NCBI GenBank assembly: GCA_964351745.1
Contig: CAYGPI010000088.1
Coordinates: forward strand, 1 to 10,139
Length of the DNA: 10,139 bases
Direction of reading: 5' to 3'
Source: CAYNJF01 sp964351745
GTDB lineage: Bacteria > Pseudomonadota > Gammaproteobacteria > Berkiellales > Berkiellaceae
Positions 1 to 5,851 of this stretch are shown piece after piece. The number at the start of each line of letters is the position of its first letter. Positions within the stretch are counted from its first letter, which is position 1. Position numbers and translations under genes: made by a program. The notes below the pieces were generated by a model that saw only the letters and a list, made by a program, of their open reading frames with translations, was not told the origin of the DNA and made no database searches.

Positions 1-4
1 ATAG

Positions 5-877
5 TCATTTGTAGAATTTGCTCATCGATCAGGGTTGCCGGCTCAATGGTGTCAACTTTGTTTAGTCAGTGGCAAAAGCGCTGAAAAGTTAGCATCAGAT
101 CCACGCGTGAATTTTCTTAGCTTCATTGGTTCAAGCGATGTTGGATGGATGCTACGCTCAAAACTAGCACCAGGGACGCGTTGCGCCTTGGAGCATGGTG
201 GCATTGCTCCAGTATTTATCGACGAATCAGCTAATGTCGAAAAATTATTGCCAAAATTAGTAAAAGCAGGATATTACCACGCTGGGCAAGTTTGTGTCTC
301 TGCACAACGTGTTTATATCCCTAGTAAAATGTTATCAAATTTTACGGAGCAACTTTGTGAGCAAGTAAAACGATTAAAAGTAGGCGACCCAACACTAGCT
401 GAAACAGATGTCGGTCCACTCATTCAAGAGCAGGAAGTCAAACGGGTTCATGACTGGTTAAACGAGGCTATCAAAGCTGGTGCACAATGCCCTATTGGAG
501 GCAAAATACTTTCATCAACAGTTTACGCCCCAACGATTATCGTCTCCCCATCTCGCTCTGCCAAAGTTTTAAACCATGAGTTGTTTGGACCAAGCTTGAT
601 TCTTGTAGGGTATAATCAACTTTCTGAAGCTATCGAACAAGCCAATGATGTTCCCTATTCGTTTCAAGCATCCATTTTTAGTGAAAATATCACAACGGCA
701 CTCAATGCGAGTGAAGATATTAACGCCGCAGCAGTCATGATCAATGATCACCCTGCTTTTAGAGTCGATTGGATGCCTTTTGCAGGATACAAAGAGTCTG
801 GCCATGGCATTGGAGGGATCCCGTACACCATGGACGAAATGAGCTGCAAGAAACTTACTGTGTTTAATTACGACTAA
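5..877 (+). CDS. Aldehyde dehydrogenase, C-terminal catalytic part (5' end outside window or lost)
   Basis: This is the C-terminal ~290 residues of an NAD(P)-dependent aldehyde dehydrogenase, which oxidises an aldehyde to a carboxylate in the cytoplasm; family members are usually ~480 residues. Seen directly: the FIGSSDVG cofactor-binding segment, the general-base glutamate in LEHGG (codon 191-193), the catalytic cysteine in GQVCVS (codon 293-295), the HELFGP motif, and the closing WMPFAGYKESGHGIGGIPY block. All visible catalytic residues are intact. The style of the KLAPGTRCALEHGG and RVDWMPFAG blocks suggests the ALDH21-like or succinate-semialdehyde type, but the substrate cannot be told. 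The frame is open from base 5, and similarity (SFVEFAHRSGLP) begins there, before the TTG at 35, so 35 is not a real start. An in-frame TAG at 2-4 lies where the family has a leucine or similar residue, so the gene may be a pseudogene. Confidence 0.85.
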   Translation, partial: SFVEFAHRSGLPAQWCQLCLVSGKSAEKLASDPRVNFLSFIGSSDVGWMLRSKLAPGTRCALEHGGIAPVFIDESANVEKLLPKLVKAGYYHAGQVCVSAQRVYIPSKMLSNFTEQLCEQVKRLKVGDPTLAETDVGPLIQEQEVKRVHDWLNEAIKAGAQCPIGGKILSSTVYAPTIIVSPSRSAKVLNHELFGPSLILVGYNQLSEAIEQANDVPYSFQASIFSENITTALNASEDINAAAVMINDHPAFRVDWMPFAGYKESGHGIGGIPYTMDEMSCKKLTVFNYD

Positions 878-956
878 GGTAAGCTTCCGATCGGCATGTC
901 TAGAACCAACCTAAGGCCATAATATATTGTTGCTTCATAATTATTTGCATGGCGTT

Positions 957-1195
957 AACAAGGCATACACCACCCTTGAATCTGTACGCGTTGAACTAGA
1001 ACACTAGCGAGGCGTCGTATTCCCCAATCGCATCTGATCGCAACCTATTAGTCTTTTAGACAAGCATTCAATGTCTGAGATCTGTCGTATGCTTCGCTTA
1101 AGCCATACTCAACTCAAGAACAAGATTAAGCAGCATGATCCTTTTACAATTAAGAGTGATACCCCATTTTATAAGGTAGCCACAGCTTCTATAAA
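957..1195 (+). pseudogene. IS66-type small helix-turn-helix transposase protein, degenerate
   Basis: Read in the frame of the ATG at 1071, this stretch gives KAYTTLESVRVELEH, a stop, RGVVFPNRI, a stop, then SQPISLLDKHSMSEICRMLR and LSHTQLKNKI. The pattern (an AW.alE..r.eLe..R start, a fP..LW..A...L middle, then a helix-turn-helix with S.ICR.L.LSH.QLK) matches small accessory proteins found with IS66-type elements. The two stops are TAG at 1005-1007, where a serine would fit, and TGA at 1035-1037, where the family tryptophan would fit. Both are one substitution from a sense codon, so this is a decayed copy. The open stretch 1071-1295 is its tail; beyond ~1195 the reading no longer looks like the family. 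Assignment is by motif memory only. Confidence 0.55.
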
Positions 1196-1204
1196 GCGTG
1201 AACA

Positions 1205-1447
1205 TACTCTTTCTTGTCGGAAGATTACGAAAGAGTCAACTCGAAATACAAAAAAATATACGATACGCCAATCACCCCATATCAAAGACTCATGAATTGT
1301 GAGCAGGTACCGAAAAAGATAAAAGAGGAGCTCATGAAAGAGCATAAGACGCTTAATCCTTTCCACCTTAAACAGTGTATAGAAAGTAAGCTTAAGCAAA
1401 TTTTCAAGTTTGTTTCTGTAGCAACAAATACGAGAAAACGACTTTGA
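1205..1447 (+). pseudogene. Integrase-type (DDE) transposase, C-terminal remnant
   Basis: The frame is open from 1202 and reads YSFLSEDYERVNSKYKKIYD, then TPITPYQRLM, a charged helix and LNPFHLKQCIESKLKQIF. The YDTP.TPYQRL...LNP..L...I..KLK.IF pattern is the C-terminal tail typical of integrase-core (rve) transposases, which follows the catalytic domain. The whole catalytic DDE core is missing upstream, so only the last ~80 codons survive. It abuts the degenerate IS66-like fragment in a different frame, suggesting that deletion or nested insertion joined two elements. A TTG at 1214 could serve as start for a 77-residue product, but it has no ribosome-binding site and nothing suggests expression. 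Confidence 0.65.
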
Positions 1448-1555
1448 ATGCTGCCGCGCAGCTAAGTAACACTTTCCCATGATTCAGCTCGAGAGTCACG
1501 ATCTTTTCGACATAGCTGCATCTACACCATCCAAGGCTAGTTAAATGGCATAATC

Positions 1556-1605
1556 AAGACTTTCGGAGCCTTACATCTCATCTAGTTATAACGACCGAAA
1601 GTCTT
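1556..1605. repeat. Perfect 11-bp inverted repeat
   Basis: The arms AAGACTTTCGG (1556-1566) and CCGAAAGTCTT (1595-1605) pair perfectly across a 28-nt loop. It lies about 80 bp upstream of the small exported-protein gene. No T-run follows, so it is not a standard terminator. It could be a regulator site, an mRNA leader structure or a small mobile-element end; the sequence does not decide. Confidence 0.6.
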
Positions 1606-1670
1606 ATACTATTTCTTCAATCTTTACTTTGTAAGGCAAACAACATACAGTGTGTGCAAATACTCATTTT

Positions 1671-1674
1671 GGAG
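1671..1674 (+). promoter_or_regulatory. Ribosome-binding site fixing the start at 1684
   Basis: GGAG sits nine bases before the ATG at 1684. The alternative upstream GTG at 1654 has no such site, and its extra residues would precede a clean signal peptide, so 1684 is preferred. Confidence 0.6.
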
Positions 1675-1683
1675 GCTGCACGT

Positions 1684-2031
1684 ATGAAGCTACACACAAA
1701 AACATTAACAATAATCATGATTGGGTTGTTATCATTTCCTTTATATGCCCAAAGCTTAACGCCTCAAGATGAGGCTGATATTTTATTAATAGAAGCACCA
1801 CAAGTCCTTAAAGTTGCTAACATGTGCTTGGATGCAGGATACGAAGGAATGCAATTAGAAAATTGCACGGTCGACGGATGGGAACTATTAGCATACCGTG
1901 GCAATGGCTTTTCTCAAATAATGTTAGTTAATTATTATAAAGACGTGGGAAATGATAAAAAGGCAAATTTTTGGAAAAAAGCTGCTTTAAAAAATCCAAA
2001 CATTTCAAATAGCAAAAAAAGAGATTTGTAA
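1684..2031 (+). CDS. Small exported protein of unknown function
   Basis: This encodes 115 residues and I do not recognise the family. The N-terminus is a textbook signal peptide: basic MKLHTK, a hydrophobic core LTIIMIGLLSFPL, and a probable signal peptidase I cut after LYA, so the product should reach the periplasm or beyond. The mature part is ~90 residues with two cysteines (residues 48 and 61) that could form a disulfide. Its C-terminal half (FSQIMLVNYYKDVGNDKKANFWKKAA would be the motif core; key residues are Y-Y, G and the W-x-x-A-A end) loosely resembles a single Sel1/TPR-like helical unit. That resemblance is weak. It stands alone, with a hairpin element right after its stop, so it is probably monocistronic. 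Existence of the gene is well supported; function is not. Confidence 0.75.
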   Translation: MKLHTKTLTIIMIGLLSFPLYAQSLTPQDEADILLIEAPQVLKVANMCLDAGYEGMQLENCTVDGWELLAYRGNGFSQIMLVNYYKDVGNDKKANFWKKAALKNPNISNSKKRDL

Positions 2032-2038
2032 TTTTTAA

Positions 2039-2080
2039 GTTAGCTTCCGATAAATCATTACTTACCGGAAGCTAACGTTT
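2039..2080 (+). repeat. Hairpin repeat element, copy R1 (possible terminator)
   Basis: GTTAGCTTCCG (2039-2049) and CGGAAGCTAAC (2066-2076) form a perfect 11-bp stem with a 16-nt loop, eight bases after the stop of the small exported-protein gene. Only a weak T-run (GTTTATT) follows, so it could be a modest intrinsic terminator. The same sequence, somewhat diverged, recurs at 2529-2580, sharing GTTAGCT, TCCG, TCATTA, CTTA, CGGAA and the ending ACGTTT. It is therefore a repeated element and not just a local stem. Confidence 0.65.
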
Positions 2081-2494
2081 ATTGTATCTCTACTGGCTTT
2101 ATTTGTTTTAGTCCCTTTTGAGAGTGAGCATGTCATTATAAGGCTTACAAATAAATATGAAGAAGTGTTCTTTTGGATGTGGTTATATTCTGTCTTAATG
2201 ATTTTTCTGGTGATGATAAAAACATTAAGAATTTTCTTTCTTATAAAATATTATGAGACGTGTTTTACAAAAAGTGAGCAAAAAGTTCTCGAAAAATTTG
2301 TGCTTGCTGAAAAATACGTCATCTATTTACCTTCATGTGATTCTTCAGTATTAGCTTTGTATAACAAATACATTATTACAGCAGAAACTATGGGCGGTAT
2401 TATCCCTGGATATACAGATCTAATGGAAGGTGATATGAGACCTTTTAGGATACGAGTATCTGTGTACAAAAACATTTCTAATAAGATTAGCTGA
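2054..2494 (+). pseudogene. SieB-like two-helix membrane protein, start codon missing
   Basis: The frame opens after TAA 2051-2053 and runs to TGA 2492-2494 (146 codons). It shows a hydrophobic segment near LTFIVSLLALFVLVPF, a short polar loop, a second one near FFWMWLYSVLMIFLVM, then a soluble tail beginning FTKSEQKVLEKF. This layout (two N-terminal membrane helices, then an LT..E..vL..f motif and a short domain with an isolated GII) resembles superinfection-exclusion protein B (SieB), an inner-membrane phage protein that aborts infection by related phages. No ATG exists in the first part: the only usual start is GTG 2165, which would cut off the first helix and has no clear ribosome-binding site. 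The first codons lie inside hairpin repeat R1. The gene is probably 5'-truncated. The SieB link is by eye and needs a profile search. Confidence 0.5.
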
Positions 2495-2496
2495 TA

Positions 2497-2512
2497 GAGG
2501 ATCGTGATCCTC
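2497..2512. repeat. Palindrome and direct repeat beside R2
   Basis: GAGGATC (2497-2503) and GATCCTC (2506-2512) form a perfect 7-bp palindrome with a 2-bp centre, two bases after the stop of the SieB-like frame. Its right part, GTGATCCTC (2504-2512), recurs at 2536-2544 inside repeat R2. It may act as a short terminator stem, but no T-run follows. Confidence 0.5.
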
Positions 2513-2528
2513 ACGGCGAGCTTTCTAG

Positions 2529-2580
2529 GTTAGCTGTGATCCTCCGGCAAGTCATTATTGCTTATCGGAACCTTACGTTT
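2529..2580 (+). repeat. Hairpin repeat element, copy R2
   Basis: This is a second copy of the element at 2039-2080. Both begin GTTAGCT, share TCCG, TCATTA, CTTA and CGGAA, and end ACGTTT. R2 has a 7-bp insertion (GTGATCC) and a 3-bp one (TTG). The stem is less perfect than in R1. The GTG nominally starting the ankyrin open frame (2536) lies inside it, so the repeat, not the gene, supplies that start. Confidence 0.6.
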
Positions 2581-3480
2581 GAGATATCACCCAAGCAAAA
2601 GCAAAGGTGCGAAGATAGTGGAGAAAATGCTTTTTACTGTTGGTTCTTTGAAAATAGAGATCCAACAAGTACTTATGAGCAGCAGTATCGTCAAGCCGGC
2701 TTCTCAAATGATAGCAAAACTAGAGAGGCTAATAAGATCTTTGATGCAAGCAAATTTGAGCCAAATGCAACCTTGACGAAACTTACTGTAGATAATATTA
2801 CAAATGAAGTCACACAAATACTTAGTGAAAATCTAAAAGATAGACCAAAAGATCAGGAGGCGTTGAAGCGAAAACAAAAAAATGCGGTTGAACAAGCAGA
2901 AAAACTAACACGCCTCATGATAGATTTTCACGCAGAGCTTGTCATGCTAAAAAAAATTCAAGCGTTAGATCCAAATAAATTAGGACCAAAAGAGCGTGAG
3001 AAACTTGAGAAATTTAAAGATGTAGATTCAAATCAAAGACTAAAATTCTTGTCTTATCAAATTCGAACTAGCGCATTATCTCTTGAAGATAATTACGACG
3101 TTAAAATATCTGGCCTAATCATCGCTGCCTGTAAAGAAAAGGCTGACCAACAAATTGCCCATAAAAACAAAGCTGCGGCAGAACGTGTCGCCATGCTTGA
3201 GCAAAACATCAATTTAGATCAAGTAGCATTTAAGATAAGTGAATACTTAGAAAAAGGTGACGAGCATTCAGTTTATATGGCAAAAACAATTCTCAAAGGG
3301 CAAGCTTCTGATATAATTAAAATAATGGGATCGCACCCAACATTATTTGAAGAATTCATGAAACATGGTGACCCAGAAACATTTCAGGAGGTCATCATGA
3401 AACTTCATACGGTCTGCTGTCAACTTGACCAACAGGGTAGACCTTGGCCGGGCTCTGTCTCATTATTAATGAAAAGCTGA
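2536..3480 (+). CDS. Ankyrin gene, fragment 1: charged helical N-terminal part
   Basis: This 314-codon frame starts nominally at a GTG within repeat R2; the first ~15 codons are repeat sequence and should not be trusted. From FENRDP onward it reads as ordinary protein: soluble, rich in lysine, glutamate and glutamine, mostly helical (for example RLMIDFHAELVMLKKIQALD), with possible short coiled coils between residues ~95 and 240. There are no membrane helices, signal peptide or recognisable catalytic motif. The final residues SLLMKS are frameshifted; the proper continuation is in the next frame at 3476. The 5' end appears to be missing. Confidence 0.6.
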   Translation: MILRQVIIAYRNLTFEISPKQKQRCEDSGENAFYCWFFENRDPTSTYEQQYRQAGFSNDSKTREANKIFDASKFEPNATLTKLTVDNITNEVTQILSENLKDRPKDQEALKRKQKNAVEQAEKLTRLMIDFHAELVMLKKIQALDPNKLGPKEREKLEKFKDVDSNQRLKFLSYQIRTSALSLEDNYDVKISGLIIAACKEKADQQIAHKNKAAAERVAMLEQNINLDQVAFKISEYLEKGDEHSVYMAKTILKGQASDIIKIMGSHPTLFEEFMKHGDPETFQEVIMKLHTVCCQLDQQGRPWPGSVSLLMKS

Positions 3481-3517
3481 AGAAGCATCCTTTCCAAACT
3501 TTAACAAAAGATTTGCT

Positions 3518-4456
3518 TTGTTTATGCATCACTATGCTCAGCCACCTCTTTATGCAAGTGCGATAGAGATGGGCAACCAAGAAGTTTTAAACTTCTTACT
3601 TAAACAAGACTGGTTAGACCCACTTAAACCAAGTGAAATACAAGGAATAGACAAAAATGCATTACATTTAGCAGTAGATCATGGAAATGTTGCTGCATTT
3701 TTAGCCATCCTTGAACATCAAAATGGAAAAAACCCTCTTTATCAAAGATACAACGGTGGAGAAGCAATCATTCACTATATGTTAAAAAATGCATCTACTG
3801 ATTTTTTAGCTAAGCTACAGTCAAACGAAGAGTTTAAGCAATACATCAGACCAACACATGATAGATCTAACGAGTTCTGTGCAAGCGCTGACTTAAACGG
3901 TCTTGGAAAAACCATAGGTGAGCTCTGTTACGAGCAAGCAAAGAAAAGGGGCAATAGTGAATTATTCAGGGACATTGCAAAGTCAAATAAATCTGATTTC
4001 AAAGAATTCAGAGATCCTCTTGCTGATGTTGTAAAAGTTCTACAAAACTACAGTGACGATCAAGATAAACTCGAAGCCATTCAAAAACTGCATGAGCCAA
4101 CTGCCAAAGCAAGTGCTGCCCTAGCTACATTATGCTTAAGAAGCAAGAGTGGGCCAAGCTTATTGATCATGACAGCAAACATGAATGATAATCAAAAAAC
4201 AAAATTCGCTCTAGAATTTATGAATATTATTAATACTCATGGCACTGCAGAGCAAAAAGATGCATTAAAAAACTTGCTCAACAGCAAAGATGATAGGAGG
4301 AGTTTACTCTATCTTGCAGCACAGTCTGGCAATCGAGACTTAGTCACAAAACTAATATCTAACCAAGCTAATATAGATGAAGCTGGACCGTTTTTCGGGT
4401 GCTCCTCCGCCATTACTGTTGCTGCCAGAAATGGGCACTATGACATTGTGACCTAA
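3518..4456 (+). CDS. Ankyrin gene, fragment 2: ankyrin units
   Basis: The frame is open from 3473 (after TGA 3470-3472), so the TTG at 3518 is only the first possible start; coding sense begins at the frameshift near 3475. Ankyrin-like units are visible at residues ~10-30 (PLYASAIEMGNQEVLNFLL), ~46-68 (NALHLAVDHGNVAAFLAIL), ~258-288 (SLLYLAAQSGNRDLVTKLI) and the last ~20 (ITVAARNGHYDIV). The TPLHxAA core is degenerate but the G-N/H-x-x-x-V-x-x-L-L spacing is kept. A ~180-residue helical stretch without clear ankyrin units lies between the second and third. The TAA at 4454-4456 cuts the last unit in its second helix. Confidence 0.65.
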   Translation: MFMHHYAQPPLYASAIEMGNQEVLNFLLKQDWLDPLKPSEIQGIDKNALHLAVDHGNVAAFLAILEHQNGKNPLYQRYNGGEAIIHYMLKNASTDFLAKLQSNEEFKQYIRPTHDRSNEFCASADLNGLGKTIGELCYEQAKKRGNSELFRDIAKSNKSDFKEFRDPLADVVKVLQNYSDDQDKLEAIQKLHEPTAKASAALATLCLRSKSGPSLLIMTANMNDNQKTKFALEFMNIINTHGTAEQKDALKNLLNSKDDRRSLLYLAAQSGNRDLVTKLISNQANIDEAGPFFGCSSAITVAARNGHYDIVT

Positions 4457-4528
4457 TTAAGAAATCAAGCCTCTCGATTAAATGGGGGAGCCTCTAGAAT
4501 TATACCAGATGAACATGGGAAAACCCCA

Positions 4529-5440
4529 TTGCACTATATGTGCGGCGACGATAAATGCTCTTTAGAAAATTTTTGGAATTTTTTCAATGATAGTCAGAAA
4601 CTTACAAAGGAGCGATACTTAAGACAAACAAAGCAGATTGACAATACTGGCAGAACCCCTTTTGACTACCTTATTGAACATAATAGGCTTGATGTCCTTG
4701 AGCATGTAATGAAACAAAGTCAAGGATTTTCTGCTACTGCAACTCAAAAGGTTACTGGCAATTGGTGTCTGGATGACTACTTTAATCTTGAGCATACACT
4801 TCCAGACGGACAGACTTCACTAGAACATCTATTTAAGCTAGCCGAAGAAAATCCAGACTATAGAGAGATTTGCGAGTTTGTATTAGACAATTTGTCTGTT
4901 AAAGCTATGCAGCAACCTGATAGTAAAGGACAAAATGCTCTGCATTATGCTGCTAAAAGAAAGTTTCTCGGCGAGAATAAAATGTCTGAATATATGACTA
5001 AAGTCGCAGGAGGAGTAGCTACTAGCTACAGTGGAGATTATAAGCGTGCAACGGACCAAATGGACTATAATGACCAGAGTGTGCTTAGGCATCTCATTGA
5101 GAGCAATAATAAAAAGGGGCTTGAAAAATTCATTGCGATAAACTGCGTTCCTTCTAGAAGATTAAGTGCAATGTACGGACGTAAACAATGGCAGCTAAAC
5201 GATTTCTTCGAGCTAGATGAAACACGAGAAGATGAATTAACTGACTTCGAATGGATGCAGGATTTAGCGCAGAGAAAACCAGATGAGTACGGATTTATTG
5301 TTGCGTTATTTACTAATAACATGACTAAAGAACTGAAGAAAAAGCTGATTACAAAGATTGAAGAGAAGGCCCAAGCAAAAAGTGATAAAGTCATTACAGA
5401 TGTTCCCAACCCACCAACAGCGCGAAGAGCACCTATGTAA
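4529..5440 (+). CDS. Ankyrin gene, fragment 3: C-terminal ankyrin units and tail
   Basis: This is the same frame as fragment 2; the 24 codons between them (4457-4528) are open and include HGKTP, the start of the unit continued by LHYMCGDD, so the TTG at 4529 is not a true start. Further units: GRTPFDYLIEHNRLDVLEHV (residues 41-60), GQTSLEHLF (94-102), GQNALHYAAKRKF (134-146) and DQSVLRHLIESNNKKGLEKF (182-201). The last ~40 residues are lysine-rich and end PPTARRAPM. After the stop both other forward frames stay open for another ~70-120 bases, so the original C-terminus may have been different. Confidence 0.65.
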   Translation: MHYMCGDDKCSLENFWNFFNDSQKLTKERYLRQTKQIDNTGRTPFDYLIEHNRLDVLEHVMKQSQGFSATATQKVTGNWCLDDYFNLEHTLPDGQTSLEHLFKLAEENPDYREICEFVLDNLSVKAMQQPDSKGQNALHYAAKRKFLGENKMSEYMTKVAGGVATSYSGDYKRATDQMDYNDQSVLRHLIESNNKKGLEKFIAINCVPSRRLSAMYGRKQWQLNDFFELDETREDELTDFEWMQDLAQRKPDEYGFIVALFTNNMTKELKKKLITKIEEKAQAKSDKVITDVPNPPTARRAPM

Positions 5441-5577
5441 GACGACTCTTAAGCGCGCATACAGTGCAAGATCAGCAGAACCAGGCACCATTAGGGAGAA
5501 CGACTGCTAGTTTAGCGACTAGTCATTATTTACATAGGTAAGAAACTCCTAGTAAGCACCTTTGCTCTGTATACAAA

Positions 5578-5674
5578 AAACCCTTAGTGCTCTGAAAATC
5601 ATAATCTCAAAAAAATTTTTTCAGAGCTGTCCCGGGCATCTACAATATAAATCATTGCTCAAAAGAAAGGGTTT
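5578..5674. repeat. Nested inverted repeats downstream of the ankyrin gene
   Basis: An inner perfect 10-bp pair, GCTCTGAAAA (5589-5598) with TTTTCAGAGC (5618-5627), has a 19-nt loop containing an A-run against a T-run. An outer 8-bp pair, AAACCCTT (5578-5585) with AAGGGTTT (5667-5674), encloses it. The inner stem could terminate transcription from either side, or the set could be what remains of a small mobile element. Apart from these stems I see no gene between 5441 and the promoter at 5789. Confidence 0.55.
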
Positions 5675-5736
5675 ACTTTAAGATTCATAGGGAATTTTGA
5701 CAGTCCTGTTATGGGTGACCATGAAATAAAGTCACT

Positions 5737-5794
5737 ATAGTGATGTGTCCCCGTTTGCCTAGCGTACGGCCCTTTCATCTACTATTGATTGATA
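5737..5794. repeat. Dispersed ~60-bp repeat, copy A
   Basis: This shares TAGTGATGT, CTAGCGTA, GCCCTTTCATCT and ATTGA.TGA.TA, in the same order and spacing, with 8489-8547. Copy B starts at the stop codon of an IS481-like transposase, so copy A is probably a solitary end of the same element. The bases TCACTATAGTGA (5732-5743) at its left edge form a perfect 12-bp palindrome. Read on the minus strand, both copies give an identical D-E-R-A pair of short peptides ending in TAG (here 5759-5761), so a minus-strand coding origin is the alternative. Confidence 0.6.
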
Positions 5795-5816
5795 GAGCAT
5801 CTTTTATATATATAAT
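5789..5816 (+). promoter_or_regulatory. Sigma70-type promoter for the 630-residue gene
   Basis: TTGATA (5789-5794) and TATAAT (5811-5816) are separated by 16 bp; the -10 is a perfect consensus within a TA-rich run. Transcription would start near 5823, leaving a ~29-nt leader before the ATG at 5852. The -35 box falls at the right edge of repeat copy A. Confidence 0.6.
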
Positions 5817-5851
5817 GAACCTCACTTGAGCTTACTTTATCGGTCAATTTT

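Larger units (their letters stand above)
2536..5440 (+). pseudogene. Ankyrin-repeat protein gene, broken by a frameshift and a nonsense codon
   Basis: Three open stretches form one gene. The first (to TGA 3480) continues in the +1 frame if one A of the run at 3472-3475 is skipped, joining SLLMK to AEEASFPNFNK without loss of sense. The second and third stretches are in the same frame, separated only by TAA 4454-4456 inside an ankyrin unit (GHYDIVT, stop, LRNQASRLN), where lysine or glutamine would fit. Repaired, the product would be ~967 residues: a charged helical N-terminal third, then scattered ankyrin units. Ankyrin repeats bind proteins; long bacterial ones are often secreted effectors of host-associated species, but nothing here shows secretion. 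No credible start exists: the first in-frame ATG is at 2917, well inside coding-like sequence, so the 5' end seems lost at repeat R2. Sequencing error at the A-run cannot be excluded. Confidence 0.75.

Noticed and set aside
569..805. Minus-strand frame inside the aldehyde dehydrogenase
   Set aside because: It is antisense to clear conserved dehydrogenase motifs and has no family pattern of its own.
1169..1480. 103-codon minus-strand frame over the transposase relics
   Set aside because: It is antisense to recognisable transposase sequence on the plus strand; its translation has no recognisable motif.
2039..2580. Integron cassette array with attC sites between small genes
   Set aside because: The hairpins begin GTTAGCT and end AGCTAAC or CCTTACG. 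attC sites need the opposite order, RYYYAAC first and GTTRRRY last, and the arm AGCT does not fit RRRY. No integrase is visible.
2558..2776. Second-frame open stretch in the ankyrin gene
   Set aside because: The frame of the long gene reads better as protein here and no ribosome-binding site precedes this start.
5065..5491. Two long minus-strand frames rich in Ser, Phe and Cys
   Set aside because: They are the usual antisense products of Lys/Glu-rich coding DNA and overlap ankyrin units.
5732..5743. Operator site at TCACTATAGTGA
   Set aside because: The palindrome is tidy, but it sits at the edge of a dispersed repeat and the second copy keeps only part of it, so an element end is the simpler explanation.
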